Origin: Capitella teleta
Taxonomy: Eukaryota; Annelida; Polychaeta; Capitellidae
Direction of reading: 5' to 3'
DNA: 64,000 nucleotides
NCBI GenBank assembly: GCA_000328365.1
Contig: KB300427.1
Span: 149,489 to 213,488 of the forward strand
The position numbers were made by a program, and so were the translations under genes. The notes below the pieces were generated by a model that saw nothing but the letters and a program-made list of their open reading frames with translations, was not told the DNA's origin and made no database searches. This document shows, one piece after another, positions 43,400 through 54,112 of this stretch (position 1 is the stretch's first letter; the number at the start of each line of letters is the position of its first letter).

Positions 43400-44148
43400 T
43401 TTTCACTCGCCTCGTCTTGTGAGCCATTTTGGGAATTCCGAGTGACGTCATGTGAAATCGAGTGAATTGGATGTACCAAAATAGGGGTGAGTTTTCATCG
43501 GTTTGTGCCGGTGCTTCTTTATAGTAGCGCCGGAGATCAGTGAAGGGGGTTTGTCTGCATGACAGTAATCTTAGTTCTTGGACAAGACTGATAAGAGAAA
43601 ACGAGAGAAGAATTTGTCTTTTTTTTTTCCACCATGATGGATAGCATAGATATATCACCTGATTATATCTTGGGAATAGGATATAGATTATGGTTTATGG
43701 CACTTCACAACCGCCAAAGCACAAAGTTCACGGACTCGAATTTTGGGACCTCACAAATGGTTTATCCTTCTCATATGAGGCCACCCAGTATGGTCATCAA
43801 ACATCAATTTGCACTGCAAGCTCACATATATGCATATACGAGTTTGGTATGGAGACTAGCACTATATCTGGATACATGCATGTATCAAGGATTGGAGAGC
43901 AATTCTTTCATCACGTACATTCCAGTGTCATCGAAAGACCGCTTTGTCCCCACTGAGTGCTCATCGGAAGCAGGCACAAGATTACATCACTTACACATCA
44001 TGCAGGGTGGCCCCTTGAGATGTTAACAATACTGAGAACTGATAAGCATGTTCTATTTGTGCGCCAGATAGGTCGGTGTTACACCCCCTACCCTTTTGAG
44101 TAATGCTAATGAATTACCACCAACGTAACTGAGGCGATACAAGTGAAG

Positions 44149-44401
44149 CATATAAGAAGGTTGATCGCCCCAGACGTCTACTAACTGCAGCAGAGATTCG
44201 CACTCGATTAAAATTTTCGGATCACAGTTAAGACATATCAGATTCGGAAGGTAAGTCTTTACCCGAAATGAATTGAATATTGAATCATAAGTTTGTATTT
44301 CACTTGTAATAATTATGTCAATCCATAAGTATTTCTGACTTAGCTTGCTCTTTTATTTTGGTATTCAATCTTTGATCACCGCTACTTTTCATTAAATTCA
44401 G
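44149..44401 (+). promoter_or_regulatory. TATA promoter and spliced 5' leader of the sulfotransferase
   Basis: ATATAAGAAGG at about 44150 is a good TATA box, predicting a start near 44180. A donor (GGAAG/GTAAGT) at 44250/44251 and an acceptor (TAAATTCAG/GG) ending at 44401 define a 151-nt intron in the leader. The ATG follows 19 bases later. Confidence 0.6.
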
Positions 44402-44419
44402 GGTTACCTGTCTGTCAAC

Positions 44420-45928
44420 ATGGGTGGTCTCCTGAGCAAAGTGGGCAGCGGCATCAGGGCAGCCCCACATCGGTCCATTGAGGCTCTGCGCTACCTCATA
44501 TGGTACATCAAATTGACAGCGCCATACAAGATGTCCACGTGGGGCTTGTATCTGGCGCTGAGGTTGCTCTACGTCGTTCTTCGGTCATTCTGGTGGTTGC
44601 TTCGTGGCGTCACCTACCGGAGATGGCGGAACAAAAAATTGCAGAACTTCAAGACGTCTGCGCATGTCCAGAACATCATTGGTCGCTACAAAATGGATCC
44701 AGTCTTGGAGTTCTCGGCTGAGTACAACTTCGTAACTTACCACCACAGTTTTCAGCATCCAGAGTACGTACTGCGAGATAGTGTTACTCTCTACCAGATC
44801 ACGGAATCAAGCGCAATCTTCGTGGAGACACCTCCAGACCTTGATGTCACTCTTTCTGATGTGGCATCGTTCATGAGGGTGGCCCAATTTCAGCATGCCA
44901 AGAAGCTCATCTACATGCCCATTGAATCCTTTCACAGGATTGCCAAACAGCTCGGTCGTCCAAAAGCAAACATCACCTTCGTTAACAACACTACACGCTG
45001 TGGCTCAACTGTTTTGCTCCAGATGTTCGAGAAAACCGGTCACTGTCGCTCGATGTCTGAACCAGATGCCTTGAATTGCATTGCTTATCTAGCTCGGCGT
45101 GAGTCGAAGCTGCAAATTAGGCGACTACTCGAAAGCGTTGTTCGAGTCCTTTGCAAACCATACAAGGGTAAACACTACGATAGCTATGTGCTGAAGACGA
45201 CAGCTCCTGGTATATACTTCACTGACTTGATGAACGAAGTGTTTCCAGATTCCAGAGTCTTGTTCATGTACAGAAATGGCGTGCAAGTAGCAGACTCGCT
45301 GAGCAAAGCTTCTGTACAGATGCCCATACTCAGGATGGGGTACATAATTTTCTCATCCCTATCTATCCTCTACACACAGCAGAAACAGTTTGCTGAGTAC
45401 TTCTGCAACTTCCCCGATCTTCCATGCAGAAAGCTTCCCTCCGTTTACGCTTGTTGCGTGTTCACCTGGGGAATGATCCTCTACCGCTACCTGGAGTTGG
45501 TACAGAAGGGGGCAGACATTGTCGGAGTTAAGTACGAGCACCTCATCGCGAACCCCAAGGAGAATATGAGGATCATCCTGGAGCACTGTGGGCTGCCAAC
45601 GGAGTGGGCTGAATCATCGTTGAAAGCTCTTGAGTCTGACTCGCAAAGGAATTCACCTCTGAGCATGAAGCACTTGAAGGCGCTGGAAGGATCTGTCGAG
45701 ACGTTCGACATGGAAAAGAACAAAGTAATCGTGGATGTCATCAGTGCCTGGTGTGGACTGGATTATGACGCTCCTAAAGACTTCGTAGCTGCAGGAACGA
45801 TCACTGTGCCTGTGAAGCAACGTCCAACTGAGCGAATTATGGAGGAAACGCCAAAGAAAGACGAGATGGACAGCATTGTGGTCGACAGTGGAAAGTTCAA
45901 CGTCAAGCCGAATTGCAGAGAACTTTAA
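44420..45928 (+). CDS. Membrane-anchored sulfotransferase-like P-loop protein
   Basis: 502 aa in one coding exon. The start MGGLLSKVGS has Gly2 and Ser6, a possible N-myristoylation signal. Hydrophobic and amphipathic stretches at about 25-32 and 41-62 suggest membrane association. The sulfotransferase 5'-phosphosulfate loop is at residues 191-200 in the form TTRCGSTVLL, instead of the usual PKSGTT. The 3'-phosphate motif is at 281-295 (LFMYRNGVQVADSLS) with Arg285 and Ser293 at the canonical spacing. A sulfotransferase-like C-terminal VGVKYEHLIANPKENM follows at about 373-388. The family transfers sulfate from PAPS; the acceptor here is unknown. The loop keeps the Gly-Ser of sulfotransferases but has Cys-Gly in place of Lys-Ser-Gly, so activity is uncertain. 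A TATA box and leader intron lie upstream, and AATAAA is at 46048-46053. Confidence 0.75.
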   Translation: MGGLLSKVGSGIRAAPHRSIEALRYLIWYIKLTAPYKMSTWGLYLALRLLYVVLRSFWWLLRGVTYRRWRNKKLQNFKTSAHVQNIIGRYKMDPVLEFSAEYNFVTYHHSFQHPEYVLRDSVTLYQITESSAIFVETPPDLDVTLSDVASFMRVAQFQHAKKLIYMPIESFHRIAKQLGRPKANITFVNNTTRCGSTVLLQMFEKTGHCRSMSEPDALNCIAYLARRESKLQIRRLLESVVRVLCKPYKGKHYDSYVLKTTAPGIYFTDLMNEVFPDSRVLFMYRNGVQVADSLSKASVQMPILRMGYIIFSSLSILYTQQKQFAEYFCNFPDLPCRKLPSVYACCVFTWGMILYRYLELVQKGADIVGVKYEHLIANPKENMRIILEHCGLPTEWAESSLKALESDSQRNSPLSMKHLKALEGSVETFDMEKNKVIVDVISAWCGLDYDAPKDFVAAGTITVPVKQRPTERIMEETPKKDEMDSIVVDSGKFNVKPNCREL

Positions 45929-46053
45929 CTTGTGAATGACAGAAAGACTGCTGCGGATGATAAATGAGTGCTCTGTCTCATTCTTTGAAGTCGATCTACA
46001 TTTTTGCAAATCGGCTTTTAATGTATGTTGAGGTAATCGAATAGTTTAATAAA

Positions 46054-48383
46054 TAGTATTGCTAAACAGAGCTGCAAAACTGTATTTACTATGCATCAAA
46101 ACTGTGTGAATGTAAAAGTAAAAAAAAAACACATAACATATATATGCAAGGTGAGAAGTAAATCGAGTCAAATGAAATCGATTGAGTTGGTCGCTACAAT
46201 AATCATTTCTCTTTTAAAATTCATGCGATACTCAAGACAATGTGCAACTCAAATCTCAATGCTATTGATCCCGTTGAAGACAGTATTTGGCGCTGTACCT
46301 TTGACAGGAGTTTGGAATTTCTCTCAGGCAAAGAATGAGAACACGAATCATGAATCGCAGATCTGAATCCTGAGTTACAGCATGAGCAAAATGCGAGATG
46401 AATATGGAACAAAGGAACGTAATTACTCAGAACTGAGATGTCCCTTTTGAGGGAAGAGGTGCAAATTGGTCCCGATGACTTCATCACAGAAATAACTCAC
46501 GCTCAAAATAAAATCCATATCTTTGCCAATTTGAAAGCTAATACACGTAGATCCGTCATCGACACCTCTCCGTGCGGCTATACCGGAAAAGTAGACAGAC
46601 TCTTTTGTGTATGAAGTGATCAAAATCCTGATTCGCACTTAACGGGGTTAGGAGAGAAATAACTCACATAGCTTACATAACTAATCTCGCATGGTTATAG
46701 CCGTTTGATAAGACGATAAAGCCATGCTAATATAAAATAATTAATAATCATGCATACCAGGTAACATACTCTATTTGGGTCAAGAATAGGGTCAAATACC
46801 ATTATCAATCCAGCGACGTGTTGGTACTCAAGACAATGAGTACCAAACGTACAGGAGCGAGTGTGACTGATAACATATCTCTACGCTAAATAATTGTCAA
46901 AAGAAACTCTTACCGCAAGTTTAAGAATATGTATGTGTTGTATGCGATTCACGTATTATGGTATTATAGTATCTGATTGAGACAATGTTTACGTGGGGAA
47001 TCATTATTCCTGAATATAGTCTCAATACCCGGCGACACAAAATCACACCAAGAATAATACATGTATATATTATTTATTTGTATTCAAAATTCCCTTCCCA
47101 ACTTACCCCAGCTATTGGACGAGGGAAGACTGTGCCGTGCTCTCCAGTGAACTTTTCAATGTCAATTTTAATTTATTTCCTCGTGACCAGACTTCATGAG
47201 AGTGTGTCACCACTTTGCTGTATCACAACTTCATTTGTTGCGTTCACAAAGAATACTATTCTCTCTCCCATATGTGATGTTTGGTTGCAGAACATCAGGC
47301 AAGATGACTTACAAGGGAAATCTGTAGCAGTCATTCGGAAGCAGAACCAGAGGCTGTACAGCAATCATTTCGAGTAGAGGAGTCATAGTTTATGAATGCT
47401 CAAGCAAGATATGTGAAGAGCATATTTCCATTTCATCTGTCAACACCAATGCTTATAGTTATAGAAACAAAATCAAGAACAAAAACAAAAGCAAAATCGC
47501 ATATTTAGTGAAACCAACAAAAGAAGAAATAAAAAAGTTATGAAACTCATCCACCAGTAAAATAATAGTATTTAGTTAGTAGTTGAAGCAGAGACCCAAG
47601 AATATGACTGCCGACATCAAGTACGTCTAGGATATCCTGTTGAAGAAATTAATATAATAGAACAATTGTGCATGCTTTTGCATTTGTCTACCATATATAA
47701 AAGTGGGATAAATATATTAATTAGTCACGTTATATGTTTTCAGATTACACATTTATATGCACAACGAAAACTTCAATATATGAATATCATGGCATGAAAT
47801 CGACACGCTGCTCTCATTCTCAATGGTGACACCGAAAAAACACTAAGTGTCAATTTCATTGCTGCTCTGAATAGCTTCACATTGAACACGTTGGCGAGCA
47901 AATCTATGAATGGTCATTCGGATATCTACTGTAAATCACATCACAGTTTAATCCACTCCTGGAATCTGATTTGATTTCGTGCTGGTTGAGCACTTGCTAT
48001 ATCATGTCGTCGCTTTGCGGTCTGAAATCTGAGAGAAAGGGATCGGTTTCAGTTAAAAACCAAGCTCAGAGGTGAGTTTTCTTTTGAAATCACACGTCTT
48101 TGGTGCCAGTTTTTTGTGTCATTGAGCGTAGTGACATCTCGACTCTCAGTCGCACTGTGCACAATGGTGCTCTCCTGTTTGCTGTTGTTCCTTCATATTT
48201 CAGTGGTTTTGAGAAGTTGCGTTATGCAATCGTTCGATTTCGAGGAATTTCACAGTTTAATTTCTTCTGATAATTCCAGAAGCCCAGCCTAACCTCACCC
48301 TTTGGGTTGGCTCCCGCGAAGCAGCACTCGATGATCTGCGTCAACCTTTGCCACGACAGGTTGCAATTGATCACACAGCTTAA
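46054..48383. other. Gene-free stretch
   Basis: AT-rich sequence downstream of the sulfotransferase. The longest frame (46985-47377, 130 codons, plus) shows no domain and looks incidental. No RNA gene is seen. Confidence 0.45.
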
Positions 48384-49080
48384 AGGGAGGGAGAACTGGT
48401 TGAAAATGGATTTTGAGTCGTTATTTGATGCACCAAAGATGATTCTTATGCCTGGCCCACACAAGGAATATCATCGCTAACGATTTCGCGGGAGATATAA
48501 TGCTAATTAGGCGTGACGTCAGTCGCTGTGATGAAACACCGAGTTCCCCATCTTTTACAATGGGCCTCGTCATATCACCGTGTCCTGCGACTAAACCCCT
48601 TGATATTATTTTTATTTTCTTTTCGGAAATAGATAGAATAATCATTTTGCCACCAGTCAGGCGCAAACAAAAAATATTTTTCGCTATTTTTCTTATTTTA
48701 ACAAGCGATTTTCTAGTAGGACACCTACCACGTTTCTCATCCTGAAACAGTAAAAAGGTCAGCCAGAGTGCACCACGCATGCGCTTTCGTTTCGTAAACA
48801 ACAAAGATGTCCTTTTATGGCGAAGATGCTCTGCTCTGATTGGCTGAAATCGATAGCTTCACGAGGGGAACGGGACCAATCACGGCAAGCCATCAGCTGA
48901 CGCTTGCCTCCTATACTTCGCAATGGAAGCCATTCTCCCATAGGCGCAATGCTAACCCCGATATTCGGAATGCATTATTTCCTTACGCTTGCATCCAGGC
49001 AGGGTGTTCTTGGCACGGAATGCTATCAATTGGTGCTATGAGTTAATAGAACATCACTTAAAATTTAGTTCCCCATCCCT
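48384..49080. mobile_element. piggyBac-like MITE, copy 2
   Basis: 697 bases flanked by TTAA (48380-48383 and 49081-49084). The left end is AGGGAGGGAGAACTGGTT and the right end is AGTTCCCCATCCCT. It is collinear with the copy at 25119-25825, with scattered substitutions and a few small gaps. It has no coding capacity. Confidence 0.87.
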
Positions 49081-49611
49081 TTAAAAGAAATCGGCATTCC
49101 TCATTTATACAAGGTGCTGAAGCTAATTAAATTCCGTATTTTTATGCCGAAAATTTTATATTTATAATTATTTCTGCCAAAATTTCCATTTGAAATCCTT
49201 TGTGCCAAAGCAAATTGTCCCCAGATTTCCATTCATTAACATGTCATCGTAACCAGTGGTACTTTTCGTGTGTTCTATCACTGAGACATTATAATATAAT
49301 TTACATTATAATATAATTTTATCATTCTGATAGTTCGAATTCAGCTTATCATCCTCTGTCTACCTGATCTACCTGAGATTTTTGACGCAGTTTTCTCGCA
49401 TAATCATCCCATAACTTCATAGTGTTATAATTATGATCACTAGGAAACATTCAATTCCAGACTACCAGAACCTCCAAGAGTAGGTTTTCTGGCTCTATTC
49501 CGCACAACAACCAGCAACCAAAATACTTTGGGATTCTCTCTTAGCGTCCATCTGGATATCTTGCGTTTACTGTATGATAATTAAGAAGTTGCTTTCCCGC
49601 ATTACCGGATT

Positions 49612-49825
49612 ATGATCAAATTGGTGACTTTGCAGTGCTGCCCAACTGCGTAACAAGGCAGGGCGCTGTGTACTACTGTCTATGGTGGTATGCAGGATAA
49701 AGAACCCTTGGGATTTATCGATAAAAGTAGGGGGAAACTCCGGTCCCGGGCCTTCTGTTCTGGCGCCCGTATCACCCGAACGGGTTGGGTGGAGCCGTAA
49801 AACCCCAATCACTCACACTCGCTAT
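49612..49825 (+). mobile_element. SINE, copy 2 (5'-truncated)
   Basis: This matches the body and tail of the SINE at 40503-40790, from GGTGACT..GCAGTGCTGCCC to GGAGCCGTAAAACCCCAATCACTCAC, but lacks the tRNA-like head. Such 5' truncation is common for retrotransposed SINEs. Confidence 0.75.
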
Positions 49826-50348
49826 ATAAAGGGTCCAACCCTTCAGAAAGTAACGATACCATTTTTTTTTCTATTTCTTTGACCCCCCTATTGTGTTAAA
49901 ACCCCCCAAAAATATGGCCAGAGGCCAGGTGACTAAGAAGTTAACTCATTTATAATGCATTCGTTAAATCTCAAGGATGTTTTCCCTCTGCTGAGAGATT
50001 ACAGCGTGTCTATTTATGTAAAAATACATGAAAAGTATTCAAAGTTCGGAAAAGCTGTGTGATGGAGGTTTTCTCGCTTTTAATTTGTGTACAGTAAATT
50101 ATATTCATAGTGATTATATACTGCAACAAGTGGAAATCGATTAAAAAATTGTATCGACAACCTCATCTTAGCAGGTGGTCGCATTGGTTAAGATTTACAT
50201 CGTTCGATATTTCGTGCTTATTGCAGGATGTCTTCCATTTTCTATTCTCTTTTCACACTTATTCCTGTCATATCATCGGCTCTTGCACTCTGTTCTATCA
50301 AATGCCGTCGGTTTGAGATTTCGTGATTGGCATAATTCTACATTGCAG

Positions 50349-50871
50349 GAAGCCGGCATCGTCATGGGACACATGGGCCGAGTGTTTTTATGAGTGTGTG
50401 ACATGTGGCAAGGAGTTCATTTCGGTGAATTGTCTGCACATGCACATGCATCGTATGCACCCAGATCGACCAGAGGACAAGCAACTCAAACCAAAGGACC
50501 CAGCTCGTGGAGCGAGCCCAAAGCCTGTAGAGGAACCAAAACCCTCAAATGATAAGCATAATGAATCATCTCAGAGTCGGAAGGATGACGTTTTCGTCAT
50601 TGTTCCCCCTAAATTCAGGATATCCAGGCAGTGCCCGATCTGCTCCAAGGACTTCCTTAGTTTCGGATATCTCCACGCGCACATGCGAAGCCAACATGAT
50701 GTTGACTCCGTTGCGACCAAGTCTGATTCAACCAAAAGTAAAACTGTCGCAACACAGACTACAAGCACAAGTAGAACATGTCGGAAGCAAGTGAGGCCGG
50801 AGAGGAGAATCTCGCGTCGGATTAAATACAATGCATGTGCAAATCAGGATTTCCCGATTCAGAGACTCTGA
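50349..50871 (+). CDS. C2H2 zinc-finger protein exon (partial)
   Basis: The exon probably begins after an acceptor (CTACATTGCAG) at 50348. Two C2H2 fingers are clear: YECVTCGKEFISVNCLHMHM..H and RQCPICSKDFLSFGYLHAHM..H. They are joined by a charged, Pro-rich linker, and a Ser/Thr/Lys/Arg-rich tail follows. The frame stops at 50871. One base out of frame, from about 50831, comes CMCKSGFPDSETLKMHGKIH, which looks like a third finger and continues to a TGA at 50943-50945. So the end of the gene carries a single-base shift, a sequence error or a splice I cannot see. The upstream exons and start are not identified. It may be a decaying gene copy. Confidence 0.6.
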
Positions 50872-51285
50872 AAATGCACGGCAAGATCCACAGCAAAGAT
50901 GTCAGCCACGGGGTGGAAGGGGATCCACCGCTGAACACACTGTGAGATTAAGACACCAGAGCATACAGGCTGACGCACCATATGGAAAAATGCCACGCTG
51001 ATTTGTGATTTTGAGCAATGGCTGTTGTTTGATAGTGAGTAAATATTTATCTTTATTCTTATATGCCTGTATCGTTTTTGTTTTTATTTTCAAGCTTTGA
51101 GCTATTGATGAGTACTTCAAAAGGCCTGCCATGATGAAAGAATTACTCTGGTCACCGGAAAGCTATTTATGTGATATAATATTATGTTAAAAATTCGAAG
51201 GTCTTCAGTCGGGCTAACCACTTGAGGCTTTGGTACAAAACTCCTTGAGGCACGGCTTTACGCGAATGATTTGCAGCACTGAGGA

Positions 51286-51289
<4 letters not shown>

Positions 51290-51347
<58 letters not shown>
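51290..51347. repeat. (AG)n microsatellite
   Basis: About 29 AG units, interrupted only near the right end. Confidence 0.96.
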
Positions 51348-51348
<1 letters not shown>

Positions 51349-51865
51349 GGAGAGAGACAGAGAAAGAAACGGAAAAATAGTAATAGAACAAAAACAGATT
51401 GCAGGGAACAAATAGATTTGGGGGAAAAAAAAAGAAAAGAAAAAAAAGAAGAGATAAATGCCTACTAGTGCTAGTTTAAAATTTGCCCCCAAAGAAAAGG
51501 CACAGGTGCTGGAAAGTCATGGTTGCAGCGACATGACAAAGTTTCACATTGGATTATTAGAGTTTCAAACAAGGGACTCACATTTATTATTACATGAGCC
51601 ATTGTAAAGATGGATCCAGTTTTCCTGCAAATTATGAAAAGGTTAATGAGGATAGTCAAGATTTATTTCTCAACTTGAAAAGATTCCATATTACGTCGGT
51701 TTTACAGACCACAAATAAGCTCACGAGAGTAATGATTAGAGCAATGATTAGCTGAAAACCAAATTGGTTCTGTGCGCACGATGTCCAATTTGACACGGCA
51801 GTGTCGACTTAATTAAAAACCGACGCCAACATTCTCCTCTGTTCTATTGATCACGGAGCATGAGC

Positions 51866-51877
51866 CCTATATAAAAC
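51866..51877 (+). promoter_or_regulatory. TATA box of the GPCR gene
   Basis: CCTATATAAAACCC is a consensus TATA box. A start 25-32 bases downstream would fall near 51895-51905. This would favour the ATG at 51910 (gtcATGGAC) over the ATG at 51892. Confidence 0.5.
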
Positions 51878-51891
51878 CCAGCAATGCCTCA

Positions 51892-52305
51892 ATGTCGCTG
51901 CATGCAGTCATGGACAAGGAGGCATCAAGGGAGGTAACACTAACAACCAATCTGCCAACTACTGATGTGATTTGGCCGCTTGGACTTCGACTCCTTTTTG
52001 GTGCCTTGTTCGTTATTTTATGGCTGTTTAATGTCGTGGGGAACATTTGCACTTTGACTGCGTTCGTTCAGGACGCCCAGTTACGCTCGGTTCACAACTG
52101 GCACATCTTCAATTTGGCGCTGACTGACCTCTTGATCGGACTGAGCAGCCTTCCGTTCTACTCCATCTACACACTGCAACAATACACGTGGTCATTTGGC
52201 TATAATTGGTGCAAGGCTTGGAGTACCATCGATTTCCTGGTCTGCACTGAATCGTGCTTGGCCATCATTCTAATCAGTCTTGACCGATTTCTCATGGTCC
52301 GCTTG
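51892..52305 (+). CDS. Rhodopsin-family GPCR, cut by scaffold gap
   Basis: TM1 to the end of TM3 of a class A receptor is present. TM1 runs through LFVILWLFNVVGNICTL with the GN motif. TM2 has FNLALTDLLIGLSSLPF with the conserved Asp. An extracellular W-x-FG motif and the conserved Cys follow (YTWSFGYNWCKAW). TM3 ends ILISLDRFLMVRL, with DRF in place of DRY. The pattern resembles aminergic receptors of the histamine H3 or muscarinic type, but the ligand cannot be inferred. The coding frame runs directly into the 50-N gap, and no TM4-TM7 sequence is found beyond it. The start is either 51892 or 51910; a TATA box at 51868 favours the latter. Confidence 0.85.
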
Positions 52306-52355
52306 NNNNNNNNNNNNNNNNNNNNNNNNNNNNNNNNNNNNNNNNNNNNNNNNNN
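52306..52355. other. Assembly gap (50 N)
   Basis: Exactly 50 N, probably a nominal-size scaffold gap. The true missing length is unknown, and the flanks may not be adjacent. Confidence 0.98.
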
Positions 52356-54112
52356 AGTTGAGAATGGCGCAACATTAAAGTAGATTGAGGAAGGCAGAGA
52401 TAAGGGAGATCTCTAATCTGTGGAGGAAGGTAACCCAACCCTTTAAGAATGTATACTATGAAATTAATCACAGAATCAATTCTGTTGAACTATAAGGTCC
52501 TCAACAGAATCAATTCTGTTGATGAATGGCATAGCTTAGTCTTGTCAAAACAATTATCCGAGTATAGATGTTTTGATGGGTATTCTCTCACATTTCGAGT
52601 TCAATGTTGTCATGCTGTGGCACATTATTTTCACTGCATACTTACCATCATTTAGGATGTTTGTTTTGCATGCATGGTATCGCAAGAGAAACACTTTACC
52701 ACAAAGCGATTTGTGATGATTTCCCTTCGCCTTTTTGGCACTCCGCATAAAAAAAAAAAAAAAAAAAAAAAAGACAACTCTATTTTGCCAATATTAGACT
52801 TCACTTCAGGAATTAACAGGACTAATCAAGCAATCTGAACGACATTGATTTCGGTTGAAGTAATGAAGGATCCCCCTCTGGCCCCTCCCCACCCTCCCAA
52901 AGCTGGTTCATTTGCATATATAATTTGATAATTTGTTCAATCGAGCGTTCAAGTGGTTTTATTTATAAACTAAGGATATAGTTTGTGTATTGTTTTATTT
53001 AATTAGGTGGCAAAATATATCAAGATTAGTTTGTGTGAGTAGCTGGTGGTAGCGTTCTTAATTGCCAAATTACAGAATTTTCCACGAGCTTCTGAAATTG
53101 AGCGCTGAATTCATGATCATTTCATGTAACTTTCAGTTTTATACACATATATACCTCCGTCTGTATATAAGAATATTGAGACGGCATTCTCTCAACGTAA
53201 CAGCCTGCGAGACGTAATTTAGATAATCTTTCAGGGGCAGTATTCACAAAGATTCTGAGAATTTATCAGTGTAAATTCTCAGGTTTTTAACTTTGAGAAT
53301 GCCATATTAACCGGTCTTAACTCTATATAAGTCCTTTGGAGGATCGACTCTCAGGACTTGATAATTGAGAGCTTCAGAGCCACAAAACTGGTCAAGCTCC
53401 CCCCCCCCCCCAACCCGCTCCGTCTCCACTTAAGCGATTGCGTAACGTTTCGATAAGATTGTAACGAACACAAACGTGCTTGTGAGACGACATGTCAATT
53501 TCTTCTTTGTCGATTTCGTCTATTCGCGATATAACATGTTGACTGAGAAATAAAGTCGCCAGTATTATCGAGTCTTCTCTACACATTTGTCCGTGTCTCT
53601 ACAAGAACATGAAAGAATGTGATGTCTTAATGACAAGAACAAAGCAGATGATACAACGCCTGCTGCCTCGATCCACCGCGTGTCCCTCTTCCGGGCGCCC
53701 AGGAGGCCCTCGCCGACCTTCAAGCTTACTTCGCACAAAACGCGCACCCCACAGAAGATAATTATGCACACCCCTTCCTGTTCAGCACTGCAGCCGACAT
53801 GGCTGCCGATTTTGACGCAAGTGCTAGACAAGTAGAGATCAGCTGAGACATCGATGCTTGTGGCGAGCTCAATTAGCTGAATTTCATAGTTACAACAAAA
53901 CTGGCCATCTTGGTATATAAGGCCATTGATACGAGTACATATCATATATTAAGATTCAACAAACAAATATAATTATACTTCAGTCGACCTATCGACCCAA
54001 AAAAACAAACGCCGAAATATATGAAAATATTGTAAAATACTTTGCAAGATTAGAATAAACGTCGAAATGAATTTTGAGAAGAGTGGTTGCCTAATCGGAC
54101 ATCACCGACTTT
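52356..54112. other. Gene-free stretch
   Basis: No gene recognised. An A-run of about 22 lies near 52750. A word pattern with internal inverted TTCTGAGAATTT and AAATTCTCAGG lies at 53240-53290 and may be the end of a small transposon. A C-run lies at 53400-53411. Confidence 0.45.

Noticed and set aside
43291-43658. Ile/Tyr-rich minus-strand frames
   Set aside because: They arise from the (TA)n tract.
46985-47377. 130-codon plus-strand frame
   Set aside because: No domain, no neighbouring exon signals, and AT-rich chance composition.
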